This document shows positions 42,990 through 51,494 of a DNA stretch of 64,000 bases, one piece after another. The stretch covers positions 620,001 to 684,000 of the forward strand of contig CAVVUC010000004.1 in NCBI GenBank assembly GCA_963751395.1. Direction: 5' to 3'. The DNA comes from CAVVUC01 sp963751395 (GTDB lineage: Bacteria; Verrucomicrobiota; Verrucomicrobiia; Chthoniobacterales; Chthoniobacteraceae). The translations under genes and the position numbers were made by a program. The notes beneath the pieces were generated by a model. It was not told where the DNA came from. It saw nothing but the letters and a program-made list of their open reading frames with translations, and made no database searches. Positions within the stretch are counted from its first letter, which is position 1. Every line of letters starts with the position of its first letter.

Positions 42990-43423
42990 CGGGCGCGGGA
43001 ACTTTGTGCAACCATGACCACCACTTCCGCCGCAAGGCGCATCTGCACCGGCGTCTGCACGCACATCCGGCTCCCGCCGGGCAGTTCGATCCACAGCCCG
43101 CCCACACCAGTTGCCCGCAGCACGGGCGGCGCTTCACCGGGATCGCCTCCTTCGACCACCGCTTCAAACAAACGCACCGCACCGGGCTGCGCCATCACCG
43201 TGCCATCTTGACGTCCGCCACGCGTCCTGCGACGACGCTGCACCCAGTTTTGAAAACTCGAATACTTCACCCCCGTCAACCGCGCAAACTGCGCCCCGCT
43301 CATGCCACTCTTCTCAAACTCATCCAGCAGTGCCTCGCGCCGCTTCGGCTTCAGCCACACGCGTCCCCGTTTGTCGCGTCTCAAAATCTCTGAAGTCTCC
43401 AATGCCGCTGTGGTAGATTGCAT
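42983..43423 (-). CDS. tnpA: IS66 accessory protein TnpA, copy 1
   Basis: 146 residues from ATG 43423. It has a helix-turn-helix-like part (GMSGAQFARLTGVKYSSFQN) and a long basic stretch (WVQRRRRTRGGRQDG), as in IS66 Orf1. It overlaps tnpB. Likely DNA-binding. Confidence 0.9.
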   Translation of the reverse strand: MQSTTAALETSEILRRDKRGRVWLKPKRREALLDEFEKSGMSGAQFARLTGVKYSSFQNWVQRRRRTRGGRQDGTVMAQPGAVRLFEAVVEGGDPGEAPPVLRATGVGGLWIELPGGSRMCVQTPVQMRLAAEVVVMVAQSSRARC

Positions 43424-43632
43424 AACCCACAGCCTCCGCAATCTCCCACCTCATCGTCCAGTGGAGCCACGGCGGACGCTTACCATTCACATGATGGACA
43501 GGACATCAAGTGAAGTCAGATGCTTCGATCATGTCGTCAGCAAACCCTTCAGGCTCGAAGTCCTGAGAATGGCTGTCAGAAGGTGCTCAGGGATGATTGC
43601 GAGGTAGGAAATTGATCCTAGAGGGCTTGAAT

Positions 43633-43869
43633 CTAAAATTTGCCCAAGCGATTGAAGATTCCAAAAGGATGTTTCTTACGTCTTCTGTGAGTGAACAGGT
43701 CCGGGTGTGCTGCTTGCAGTTCAGCGGTGAGCGCTCCAATGAATTGTTGTGCCTCGGTCAAGCCACATTCCGTGATGGAAATATAAATGTTGGTCGCCTC
43801 AATCCTGTCGCCAGCAAAAATGGCCTGATTGATGTTTTGCAGATCGTCTGATGTCAGTTCGCGCCTCAT
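43633..43869 (-). CDS. Small L7/L12-like-domain protein
   Basis: 78 residues: SDDLQNINQAIFAGDRIEAT, NIYISITECGLTEAQQFIGA, then a basic tail KHPFGIFNRLGKF. It matches the N-terminal module of the membrane protein at 38721-39632 in layout. It lies in the 721-bp segment between the two IS66 copies. Confidence 0.55.
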   Translation of the reverse strand: MRRELTSDDLQNINQAIFAGDRIEATNIYISITECGLTEAQQFIGALTAELQAAHPDLFTHRRRKKHPFGIFNRLGKF

Positions 43870-43875
43870 TTGAAG

Positions 43876-44103
43876 TCAGGGATTCAACCACTTCTCAAAG
43901 TGCGCGTCCACTCGCTTGAGCATCTCAACATTGTTCCAGCTTGCATCTGTGAATCGACTCCATTGGGTGATGTCCCTTCCTGTGCCCTCAACTTCGGCAA
44001 TGAACTCCTCCACCAGCCCGAGCTTGTCAGGATATTTCTGCCGGAGATGCTGCCTGCACTTCTCAGCGGTCTGCTGCTGGCGGTGTTTGGTTCCTAGTCC
44101 CAT
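43876..44103 (-). CDS. Hypothetical protein
   Basis: 75 residues from ATG 44103 (MGLGTKHRQQQTAEKCRQHL, then RQKYPDKLGLVEEFIAEVEG and VDAHFEKWLNP). It is helical and charged, with no family recognised. It lies 14 bp after the remains of a small membrane-protein gene and six bases before the L7/L12-like gene, so the three may have formed one operon. Confidence 0.5.
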   Translation of the reverse strand: MGLGTKHRQQQTAEKCRQHLRQKYPDKLGLVEEFIAEVEGTGRDITQWSRFTDASWNNVEMLKRVDAHFEKWLNP

Positions 44104-44264
44104 CGTGTTCTTCTGAGTTACTTTACTGCTTCCCGCCACAACATCACTGAAAAAACACCGGGAATCAGAAATCCCAATATACTGATCCACTGTGGCACTT
44201 GAATGTAAGCGTCCGCCGTGGCTCCACTGGACGATGAGGTGGGAGATTGCGGAGGCTGTGGGTT

Positions 44265-44705
44265 ATGCAATCTACCACAGCGGCATTGGAGACTTCAGAG
44301 ATTTTGAGACGCGACAAACGGGGACGCGTGTGGCTGAAGCCGAAGCGGCGCGAGGCACTGCTGGATGAGTTTGAGAAGAGTGGCATGAGCGGGGCGCAGT
44401 TTGCGCGGTTGACGGGGGTGAAGTATTCGAGTTTTCAAAACTGGGTGCAGCGTCGTCGCAGGACGCGTGGCGGACGTCAAGATGGCACGGTGATGGCGCA
44501 GCCCGGTGCGGTGCGTTTGTTTGAAGCGGTGGTCGAAGGAGGCGATCCCGGTGAAGCGCCGCCCGTGCTGCGGGCAACTGGTGTGGGCGGGCTGTGGATC
44601 GAACTGCCCGGCGGGAGCCGGATGTGCGTGCAGACGCCGGTGCAGATGCGCCTTGCGGCGGAAGTGGTGGTCATGGTTGCACAAAGTTCCCGCGCCCGAT
44701 GCTGA
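44265..44705 (+). CDS. tnpA: IS66 accessory protein TnpA, copy 2
   Basis: Identical in protein sequence to copy 1. ATG 44265; overlaps tnpB by seven bases. See the copy 1 entry for motifs. Confidence 0.9.
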   Translation: MQSTTAALETSEILRRDKRGRVWLKPKRREALLDEFEKSGMSGAQFARLTGVKYSSFQNWVQRRRRTRGGRQDGTVMAQPGAVRLFEAVVEGGDPGEAPPVLRATGVGGLWIELPGGSRMCVQTPVQMRLAAEVVVMVAQSSRARC

Positions 44706-45052
44706 GCTTTACCGGAGGGTTAAAGGTGTTTGTGGCGCTGGAGCCGGTGGACTTGCGCAAGAGCTTCAGCGGGCTGGAAGGTCTGGTGAGCGAGCGTCTG
44801 GGCGAAGACCTTCGCCAGGGGGCGCTCTTTGTCTTTACCAACCGCCGTCACAGTCGGCTGAAGATCCTTTACTTTGATGGCACTGGGCTATGGCTGCTAA
44901 TCAAGCGGCTGGAGAAGGGAACCTTCTCATGGCCGAGGGTGTCCGATCCCGGGACGGTGAAGCTGAAGCTTGCGCCCGGGGCGCTGGCGATGCTGACCGA
45001 TGGCATTGATTTGCGCGGGGCGAAGCTAAGGCCTTGGTATGAGCGGGAGTAA
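44699..45052 (+). CDS. tnpB: IS66 accessory protein TnpB, copy 2
   Basis: 117 residues, identical to copy 1. ATG at 44699 inside the end of tnpA. An imperfect repeat (CATCCCGGGATG) lies just after its stop, before tnpC. Confidence 0.93.
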   Translation: MLSFTGGLKVFVALEPVDLRKSFSGLEGLVSERLGEDLRQGALFVFTNRRHSRLKILYFDGTGLWLLIKRLEKGTFSWPRVSDPGTVKLKLAPGALAMLTDGIDLRGAKLRPWYERE

Positions 45053-45141
45053 GTTCTGAAGCATCCCGGGATGCTTGAGGTGACAGATCGTTAAGTAAGT
45101 AACTAAACACATAAGATAACTCTTGGCCAGGTGACAAAGAG

Positions 45142-46713
45142 TTGCTATTCCTGTGCCCAACCTTGATGAGCCCGCGCGAAGAAGAGTTAACCAAAGAGCT
45201 TCAAGAAAGAGACGAGCAACTCCGGCGGAGTAATGAGCAGCTTGCGCTCGCCAATGCAAGGATTGCATTGCTGGAACAAAAGATCGACCTGCTTGTGCGC
45301 AGGGTCTTTGGCTCGCAGAGTGAGAAGCTCGATCCCGCGCAACTTCTGCTGCTCTTGCAAGGCATGGACGAGCCGGGAAAATCTCCCGAGCCTGTGGCCG
45401 AGGAGGCTCCACGGCGCTCGACGGGCCAATCGCCTCCGCGTGAACGCGGTCCACGGCTGCCGGAGCATCTGCCGGTGATTGAAGAAGTCATCGTCCCTGA
45501 GCCGGTCAAGCTGGCTCCGCAGGACTGGCGGCGCATCGGTGAAGAAGTCAGCGAGCGGCTCGACTACGAACCGGCGCGCTTCCTTTGCCGTCGCACGGTG
45601 CGCCCGAAGTATGTGCAGCGTGGTTTGTTGGACGCCGTGCCAGTCATGGCACCGTTGCCGGACTCGCTCCTGGAACGCAGCATCGCAGCTCCCGGATTAC
45701 TCGCGCAAATCGTCGTGAGCAAGTATTGCGACCATCTTCCACTCTACCGGCAGGAGTCGATCTACTGGTTGCGCCATCAAGTCTGGCTGCCGCGGCAAAC
45801 GATGGCCGAATGGGTCGGCCTGGCCGCGGAGTGGTTGCAGCCCATTTACCAACAAATCCGGCAGGAGGTTGTTAGCAGCGGCTACTTGCAAGTGGATGAA
45901 ACACCCATCCGCTATCTTGCGCCGGGCAATGGCCGGACGAAGCTGGGTTATCTCTGGACCTATGGCGCGCCGCGGGGCGATGTCATCTTCCACTGGGAGA
46001 CAAGCCGTGCGGCGGCATGCCTGGATAACATCATCCCCGCAGACTTCAGCGGCACCATCCAGTGCGATGGCTATGAGGCCTACGACTGCTTTGCCAGACG
46101 CCGCGGTGAAAAGATCCTGCTCGCAGGCTGCGCGGCCCATGTGAGGCGCAAATTTTACGACGCCCAGGAGCAGGCACCGAAGGTCGCGGGCTGGTTCTTA
46201 AGACACTTTCAAAACCTATACGCCCTCGAAGCCAAACTCAGGAAGGCGCGGGCCGGACCAAGGCTGCGGCAAGCCGAACGCGCGAGTCTCAGCCGGCCTG
46301 TGCTGATGCGGCTGCACCGTGCCCTGGTGCGGTTGAAAACCCGGCACCGCTACCTGCCCCGCAGCCTCATGGGCAAAGCCATCGACTACGCGCTCAATCA
46401 ATGGCCCTCGCTGCTCGTCTTCCTCGAAGATGGCCGTCTGGAGATCGACAACAACCGCATCGAAAACGCCATCCGGCCCACGGCCGTGGGAAAGAAGAAC
46501 TGGCTGTTCATCGGGGAAGCCAAGGCCGGCGGTCGCAGCGCCATCCTCTACACCGTCATCGAGAGCTGCCGGCGTCGGAATATCGACCCGTTCGCCTATC
46601 TCCGGGACGTGTTCACGCGCCTGCCCTCGATGACCAACTGGCAGGTCAAAGACCTCACGCCGGAGGCTTGGGCAAAGGCGCAGAAGCGCGCCGATCGACG
46701 CGCCGCAGCGTAA
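45142..46713 (+). CDS. tnpC: IS66 transposase (TnpC), copy 2
   Basis: 523 residues, differing from copy 1 only in one residue (IYWLRHQ here, IYWSRHQ in copy 1; base 45770). All DDE-core residues are present, so it should be active if expressed. Confidence 0.95.
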   Translation: MLFLCPTLMSPREEELTKELQERDEQLRRSNEQLALANARIALLEQKIDLLVRRVFGSQSEKLDPAQLLLLLQGMDEPGKSPEPVAEEAPRRSTGQSPPRERGPRLPEHLPVIEEVIVPEPVKLAPQDWRRIGEEVSERLDYEPARFLCRRTVRPKYVQRGLLDAVPVMAPLPDSLLERSIAAPGLLAQIVVSKYCDHLPLYRQESIYWLRHQVWLPRQTMAEWVGLAAEWLQPIYQQIRQEVVSSGYLQVDETPIRYLAPGNGRTKLGYLWTYGAPRGDVIFHWETSRAAACLDNIIPADFSGTIQCDGYEAYDCFARRRGEKILLAGCAAHVRRKFYDAQEQAPKVAGWFLRHFQNLYALEAKLRKARAGPRLRQAERASLSRPVLMRLHRALVRLKTRHRYLPRSLMGKAIDYALNQWPSLLVFLEDGRLEIDNNRIENAIRPTAVGKKNWLFIGEAKAGGRSAILYTVIESCRRRNIDPFAYLRDVFTRLPSMTNWQVKDLTPEAWAKAQKRADRRAAA

Positions 46714-47033
46714 GCGTCGTAGCCCATCGGGCTATCACGCCTATGCTTCCGGATCAGACCTTGCGAAGCATCGTGTCAAGGGGAACCCCGGCAGACGCTT
46801 ACACTTGAATGCCATCAATGATAACGGAAAGGCCGAAAGTCAACCGGAGCAGATGCATTGCGCTGAGAATCCCAAATACCACTGCTGCGATTCTGGTGAA
46901 TGGACTTTTCACAGTTGAATCTACCACGGGTTGATCTTTGTGACAATCGCATCACTGCCTGCTTGCCGACCAAATAATCCCCTTAAATGAACACATCGAA
47001 CCCCACAGGTCAAATGTGCCCATTCCAGACGTA

Positions 47034-47186
47034 TCATCGATAACCCAGCACTCTGCATGTCGGGCAGATGCTATGGACCTCCCTTGAGTGATGATGAAAT
47101 GATGGAACAAACCGGTATGTCCGCATGCAAATGCTGCAAATGACGGGGACACCATTTCGCGGCTTCGTTGAATGTCTGAACTTCAT
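47034..47186 (-). CDS. 50-residue double-CxxC microprotein
   Basis: ATG 47186 to TGA gives MKFRHSTKPRNGVPVICSIC, then MRTYRFVPSFHHHSREVHSI and CPTCRVLGYR. Two CxxC pairs 23 residues apart would bind one zinc. The overlapping frame 46952-47155 on the same strand has no such motif. No clear ribosome site. A real small gene is possible. Confidence 0.4.
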   Translation of the reverse strand: MKFRHSTKPRNGVPVICSICMRTYRFVPSFHHHSREVHSICPTCRVLGYR

Positions 47187-47548
47187 ATTCATTTGAAATT
47201 TTGGACGGAACCAGCGTTGGTTTTGTTCATCTACAGAGCAGCACGTTGGATCAGCCTGTGTAAAATCTTACTCACCCTACGAACGCGACGGATGGGCGCT
47301 TGGGAGTTCAGATGGGTTACTTTAGACGTTTGGGACTACGGATGCGAAGATCCGACACTTGCCTTGTGCGTCGTCAGTTGCGACGTGAGCGGAAAAACTG
47401 TTGTGCTTGCCCTTCGATGGAGTAAAAAGGTGTGACTACGCCACCTGTGCCTGTGACGCTCGGTTCCATAATGGAACAGTTCGCAAGGTCGGTGGACGCC
47501 TCGATACGATAGCTGACAGCGTTCTCGGCGTTGAAGCGATACGGGGCC
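47187..47548. other. Intergenic region, no convincing gene
   Basis: A plus-strand frame (47172-47435) is hydrophobic and Trp-rich but lacks a start signal and family resemblance. I do not call a gene here. Confidence 0.4.
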
Positions 47549-47899
47549 TCAGCTCACTCTTAGCCTGACTATATCGACCGAGATCTCCACCGCCGGAATC
47601 GTTCCTCTGTTTTCAAGCCAGTGTTTTGTGTTCCTATCTTCCGGTCAGCCCACTCCCGGCCCATAGTCGGTAGGGACTCCATTTCGATGGTCAGTGATCG
47701 TTCCTTGCAGTATGTATACCATTCCTGGTCTGTCTTTATGGTCGTGAATCGGGCCGAAGACGCCTCGAGGTTCGATGGTTACCATACGCATTTGAAGTTG
47801 GCGTCCTGCCATACCCTCGATCTCAGGGCCAAGGTCAACCGCTGCAAGTAACTTCACCGTAACACCTTTCGTCTCAGGTGCCGCCTGTTCGTCGCTCAT
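47549..47899 (-). pseudogene. Cupin-domain gene with premature stop
   Basis: From ATG 47899 the frame encodes a single-domain cupin: KLLAAVDLGPEIEGMAGRQL, FGPIHDHKDRPGMVYILQGT with the His metal ligands. A TGA at 47647-47645 follows GPGVG. The same frame carries on with PEDRNTKHWLENRGTIPAVE to a second stop at 47549. Relatives, as I remember them, have Trp at the stop, so one base change (TGG to TGA) explains it. Confidence 0.7.
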
Positions 47900-48071
47900 C
47901 GTGCTCTCCTCGCTGAACTTTCAGGACCTAACTTTATAGTAGATGACTTGGTGTTTACCATCGCATTTATTTTGGATGCACTGGCATCTTGCCTTTTTAC
48001 TTGAGCGCGAGCGGGCTGTCCAATCCAAAAGGCGCATGCCACGTCTCAAAGCGCACCCCCCCCCCCGTTCG

Positions 48072-48428
48072 TCAGACAGAGCCAACAACACTCGCCAGCC
48101 ACCACCGCTTTTTGTTTTGACCCAATCGCGGCTGGCGCTCGAAATAAATCTTCATTTCCGATCCATCGGTGGTCAGCACCCGATACCAGTGACGCCGGAC
48201 ATATCGTTCACCGCTTCCATGACGACAAGCACCCGTTGTTTTCCATCTTTCGATCACCTGGGCCACCTCGTATTCCACTTTCCTCCAGCGAAATTTTACA
48301 GGTAATGCGGGTTCGCCGATAACCGATGATGCGCCGAGTTCCATTGGAACAATTGACTCGGACACGAATTGTTCATGAACAGGCATGTATTCAGGATATT
48401 CCGGGGTGGAAAATTGTCCACCCATCAC
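48072..48428 (-). CDS. DUF6504-like protein
   Basis: 118 residues; starts are possible at Met1, Met15 or Met29. The core reads ALPVKFRWRKVEYEVAQVIE, then ERYVRRHWYRVLTTDGSEMK, IYFERQPR and KKRWWLASVVGSV. This WYRV-DG-EMKIYF-RQPR pattern is the family found beside DNA polymerase/RecA-like mutagenesis genes (ImuA/DnaE2) in other bacteria, but none is here. Function unknown. Confidence 0.65.
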   Translation of the reverse strand: MMGGQFSTPEYPEYMPVHEQFVSESIVPMELGASSVIGEPALPVKFRWRKVEYEVAQVIERWKTTGACRHGSGERYVRRHWYRVLTTDGSEMKIYFERQPRLGQNKKRWWLASVVGSV

Positions 48429-48598
48429 GCCACAATGCTCCTTCCCACTCCGTCCTCTTCCTGCTAAAATGGGAAAAATGGAAGGAGCCGATGCGCTTGA
48501 AGTGAATGTCCTTTAAGCACGCATGTGTCAAAGGTGGCAATTGAACTCTCCTGAATCGTCGCCTGAAGGTTGTTTTGAAAAATGCACCGGCTCTATGG

Positions 48599-49117
48599 CT
48601 AGACAAAACCGATCTGTTTCACACTGGTAAAGAATCCGGGCGTCGCATATTTGAAGTTCTCATCCTTCGAAAAATAAATCTCCATTTTTCTCTGCGTCAG
48701 GTTTCCCTCCGGTCCAATATATTGATTTGCGATCTCTCCTGTAATTCTCAATTGCTCGCCACTGGAGAGCCTGTGTGCAGTCACAAAAAATGACGGCGGG
48801 AGATATTCCGTCCTTGAGCCGCCAATGTATTCGCACACGTCACAATAGAAGCCCACGGCTCCCAGGGCATTTGTAATGTTGTGATAGGACAATCCCATTC
48901 GCGTAATTCTGCGCTTCTTGCATCGAAGGCAGGTTCCTGCCAAACAAGAAGCTCGCTGGAACAGCTCTTCAAAATATTCACTCTCAGCTGCGCTTAAAGT
49001 GTGATTTGTTAGATGAATATCGTTGTCATAAAACCATCGGGCATAAGATGGGTCTTTGAAGAATATCCATTCGAAGGATTTTCCTTGATGCTTTCCGAAG
49101 GTAATTAGATTCCTCAT
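48599..49117 (-). CDS. DUF3820-like protein of the satellite-like element
   Basis: 172 residues. The N terminus, TFGKHQGKSFEWIFFKDPSY, is the short DUF3820/exonuclease-X C-terminal motif that binds nucleic acid. In the middle two cysteine pairs (CLRCKKRR and CDVCEYIGG) could form a zinc site. The rest is beta-rich. It is the last gene of a replication unit, after the GTGCA repeats. Role unknown. Confidence 0.6.
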   Translation of the reverse strand: MRNLITFGKHQGKSFEWIFFKDPSYARWFYDNDIHLTNHTLSAAESEYFEELFQRASCLAGTCLRCKKRRITRMGLSYHNITNALGAVGFYCDVCEYIGGSRTEYLPPSFFVTAHRLSSGEQLRITGEIANQYIGPEGNLTQRKMEIYFSKDENFKYATPGFFTSVKQIGFV

Positions 49118-49134
49118 AAATAATGAATAACCGG

Positions 49135-49255
49135 TGCTGCAACTAGTGCAATTGGTGCAGCAGCACTAAAGTGCTGCACTGCTGCACCAAGTTCACTGCA
49201 CCAGGTGCAATGGTGCAATGGTGCAAAATGCACTTATTGCACCTCTGCACCATTT
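49135..49255. repeat. GTGCA/TGCAC iteron-like array
   Basis: About a dozen GGTGCA or TGCACC units, in both orientations, within 120 bp. The density is far above chance. The array begins after the helicase gene stop region (it overlaps its last seven codons) and lies before the next gene. Iterons next to a replication protein gene usually mark an origin. Confidence 0.65.
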
Positions 49256-50362
49256 GTTTTGATTGGGTTAACCGCCTTCCATTTACTGTCACCTGTTTTC
49301 GTGAGGATAAGTGGGTCGTCTTTGATTTCAGCCAGTTTGTCCAGAAATGTCCGTTTGCTCATATTAGTTCTTTGGCCTGTGGCGAGCTGCCATTGACCTG
49401 TTGCTAATTCTTGGTCTCCAAGAACCTCAAGCAATTGCTGGGAAGTGTATTTGACCACCTTCCTGCCATTTACTTTTAGTCTTTCTGGGTCTGCACCCTC
49501 GTCCCGCTCCATCAATGGATGCATCCAGCGCACACAGAATGGATCGAGAGGCGAGAAGTTTCTTAATGTCGGTTCGACAGTATAGGTATATTCATTCTCA
49601 TGCTTGGTCATGATGAGAATACTGTCAGGGTTGCGCGCAAACACGCCAGAGCCCGATATTCTTGTCTATGGATTCCTTGGCAGCCTGGTTGCCCTTTGAG
49701 AAGTGCGCTCCAAAAACCACTGCTGCACCAGTCTGCACCGCCATTTTCTCAATCTCATTAAGCAAAGTGTTAATGTCGCCCGCTTTGTTTTCATCCCTTG
49801 AGCCGAGTCCCTTGTAAATCGGGTCCACCACAATGAGTGAATAACTATCCTTGGTGATTTTTTCCAGCAACGAGTTCATCAATGTCGATAAATCCGCGCA
49901 ATGGCCGCGAAGGTTCCACAGATCCAACCCATCGAGAGCTTCAATACTCATTCCTTTTGCGTTCGCAATGCTGTCTAGCCTCTGGATAAAAAACCCCTCC
50001 TGAATTTCGAAATTCATATAGAGCACTCTGCCCTTGTGGGTCTTCATACCCCACCACTCTAAACCGCAGGAAACACTCAAAGCCAAATCCATCAGGCACC
50101 ATGTCTTAAATGATTTGGAACCGCCGCCCAGCACCATCTTCGATCCCATGTGCAGCATCCCATCGACAATAACATCCGGGAGAACCGAGATTTTCTCCAT
50201 CAGTGACTTTGCTGATCTAATCGCCGACAGCTCCATTCCGCCACGATGCGAGGAACCGTTGAGGCCAGTGTCTACTACCTGAATCACTTTTTCGTTTTGC
50301 GCGAGCACGTCGAGCACTCTATTTGCGCCTACAGTCTGACAGAGGTTAGCCATGTCCTTCAT
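49234..50362 (-). pseudogene. RepA-like replicative helicase (AAA ATPase), one-base frameshift
   Basis: Frame 1 (50362-49660) has Walker A VLGGGSKSFKTW, the Walker B region YSLIVVDPIYKGLG and VVFGAHFSKGNQAAKESIDK. Its end is garbled. The next frame continues ISGSGVFARNPDSILIM to the stop at 49234. One extra base in GACAAGAATATC at about 49659 accounts for it; without it the protein is one 375-residue RepA/RSF1010-type helicase plus a C-terminal tail. If the indel is a sequencing error, the gene is intact. It overlaps the primase stop by one base. Confidence 0.8.
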
Positions 50363-51384
50363 TATTTAACCTCCTTCAAATCCACCGTGCTCATTTGCTT
50401 TGCATAAGGGTGGAGCAGTATCGCTATGCGTTTTAACGCTTCTTCTCCCGCCTCGTCGGCATCAAAGCAGAATATGACCACCTTATCTTGGAAGTGTTCC
50501 GCCCATTCCTTCTTAAATGATGTGGCGCTTGGTGCTGCAACTACCGCAACACCCGGATTATTTTCTAAGCCGGCATCAATCAGGGCAATTGCGTCCGTCT
50601 CGCTTTCAGTGAGATAAATGTGGGCGGCTTCAGTTAGAAGATGACCACGCCAAAGCGAGATTCCCTCGCATTCCCAGATAAACTCCTTGTCCGGCCATCT
50701 CCGGTATTTTGTTCCGGTCGGATAGATAAATGCCAGCGCGTCCCCAGCCCAGCCCAATGATCCCTCGCGGCCCAGTCCTTGCAGAGTCTTAGGATTCCAT
50801 CTATTACCGCTACGCTCCCAGCGCAACTGGCATATACGAGATGCGATCCATGCATCAGTCGCAAGGCGTTGGGCATATTTCTTTCTCTCAGCCAGTTGCC
50901 CTTCGGTAAGCGGAGAAGCTGCGGCTGTTTGCTTTTCGGTCTTGGCTTTTGTGCCCTTGCGCGGGGACTTGTAATAAAAGTCGTTTAGTCGTTCCCAGGC
51001 AGTCCTGAAATCTACACGATGGAATTCCATCTCATAGTCGAAGATGTTGCCATACCAGTTGCAGCCGAAGCACTTGCCAGTCGTGTCATCGTCCTCTCGA
51101 ACCGCAAAACTGGGAGTCTTGTCTGAGTGGAACGGACAGCGGCACATATAGTAACTGCCGCTTTTACGAAGGACATGCTTGTCTGATTCCAGTAGTTCGC
51201 GGAACGAAATGAGTTCCTTTAGATCCTTTGCCAGTAGCAGTTTTTCACTGTTGCTCGGTGCGGGATTGCGGACTTGCTCCAGCTTACCATCTACTTCCTT
51301 CGTTGAGGTTGAATTATTCGCATTTGAGTTAATGGCGGCATGTTTCGCGTGGACATCCGCCTCCGTATTGCTTATACTTATCAT
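50362..51384 (-). CDS. DNA primase with CHC2 zinc finger and TOPRIM domain
   Basis: 340 residues. After a polar N-terminal 60, the CHC2 zinc finger reads CRCPFHSDKTPSF and CFGCNWYGNIFDYEMEF. The C-terminal TOPRIM domain has LTESETDAIALIDAG and the CFDADEAGEEALKRI acidic pair. The polymerase fold between is reduced, a feature of short DnaG-like primases on plasmids and satellites. It is directly followed by the RepA-like helicase gene, a primase-helicase replication pair. Confidence 0.9.
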   Translation of the reverse strand: MISISNTEADVHAKHAAINSNANNSTSTKEVDGKLEQVRNPAPSNSEKLLLAKDLKELISFRELLESDKHVLRKSGSYYMCRCPFHSDKTPSFAVREDDDTTGKCFGCNWYGNIFDYEMEFHRVDFRTAWERLNDFYYKSPRKGTKAKTEKQTAAASPLTEGQLAERKKYAQRLATDAWIASRICQLRWERSGNRWNPKTLQGLGREGSLGWAGDALAFIYPTGTKYRRWPDKEFIWECEGISLWRGHLLTEAAHIYLTESETDAIALIDAGLENNPGVAVVAAPSATSFKKEWAEHFQDKVVIFCFDADEAGEEALKRIAILLHPYAKQMSTVDLKEVK

Positions 51385-51409
51385 GTGGTGTATTACATAT
51401 TGTTTTAAG

Positions 51410-51436
51410 TGCCCGCTGACTCCGCTTCAGCGGGCA
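51410..51436. terminator. Hairpin between the XRE regulator and the primase
   Basis: A perfect 10-bp stem (TGCCCGCTGA/TCAGCGGGCA) with a 7-nt loop lies in the 110-bp gap. The minus-strand side is followed by CTTAAAAC, so termination is weak or it is an attenuator. Confidence 0.5.
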
Positions 51437-51494
51437 TTTGAGTTTATGGTTAGGTGAGCCTCTAGTTGAACTAGAACAGAGGGGCTCAAAAATT

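Larger units (their letters stand above)
40886..43483 (-). mobile_element. IS66-family element, copy 1 (2598 bp)
   Basis: Ends are GTAAGCGTC(T/C)GCC in inverted orientation. The 8-bp target duplication CATTCACA sits at 40878-40885 and 43484-43491. It carries the three genes tnpA, tnpB and tnpC on the minus strand. It is nearly identical to the copy at 44205-46802, in opposite orientation; I see one base change (41918), which makes Ser/Leu in tnpC. Confidence 0.95.
40621..43607 (+). pseudogene. Response regulator receiver protein split by IS66
   Basis: The 5' part (40621-40885) has the receiver signature: ILVVDDEPLILNAVRMML with paired Asp, LIITDYMMPGMKGD with the phosphate-accepting Asp, and VMLLTAH. 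After removing the IS66 copy (40886-43483) and one 8-bp duplication, the frame goes on through DHVVSKPFRLEVLRMAV, which supplies the conserved Lys-Pro, to TAG at 43607. The intact protein would be about 126 residues, a stand-alone receiver. The gene is inactive as it stands. Confidence 0.9.
44205..46802 (+). mobile_element. IS66-family element, copy 2 (2598 bp)
   Basis: Same length and ends as copy 1, inverted relative to it. The target duplication is ACTTGAAT at 44197-44204 and 46803-46810. The different duplications show two separate insertions rather than one composite transposon. The 721 bp between the copies could still be mobilised as a unit. Confidence 0.95.
44118..46912 (-). pseudogene. 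Small membrane protein split by IS66 copy 2
   Basis: Reading the minus strand from GTG 46912 to 46811, skipping the IS (44205-46802) and one ACTTGAAT duplication, then 44204 to TAA at 44118 gives one frame: VKSPFTRIAAVVFGILSAMH, LTFGLSVIIDGIQVPQWISI, LGFLIPGVFSVMLWREAVK. It has two hydrophobic helices and about 62 residues. The repaired frame shows clean insertion. The GTG start is a guess. Confidence 0.75.

Noticed and set aside
40886..46802. Composite transposon formed by the two IS66 copies
   Set aside because: The outer flanks do not share a target duplication; each copy has its own, so they inserted independently.
46952..47155. 67-codon minus-strand frame
   Set aside because: No motif; the overlapping frame with two CxxC pairs is the better candidate.
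47172..47435. 87-codon plus-strand frame
   Set aside because: No ribosome site, odd Trp-rich composition, no family resemblance.
47645..47647. In-frame TGA in the cupin gene as a selenocysteine codon
   Set aside because: No SECIS-like hairpin seen after it, position fits a Trp in relatives as I recall them, and no selenium genes are in the window; a nonsense mutation is simpler.
48050..48067. Run of about thirteen C residues
   Set aside because: Probably a homopolymer of uncertain length between two genes; no feature depends on it.
49135..49255. CRISPR array
   Set aside because: Units are 5-6 bp, in both orientations, with no fixed spacers; no cas genes anywhere in the window.
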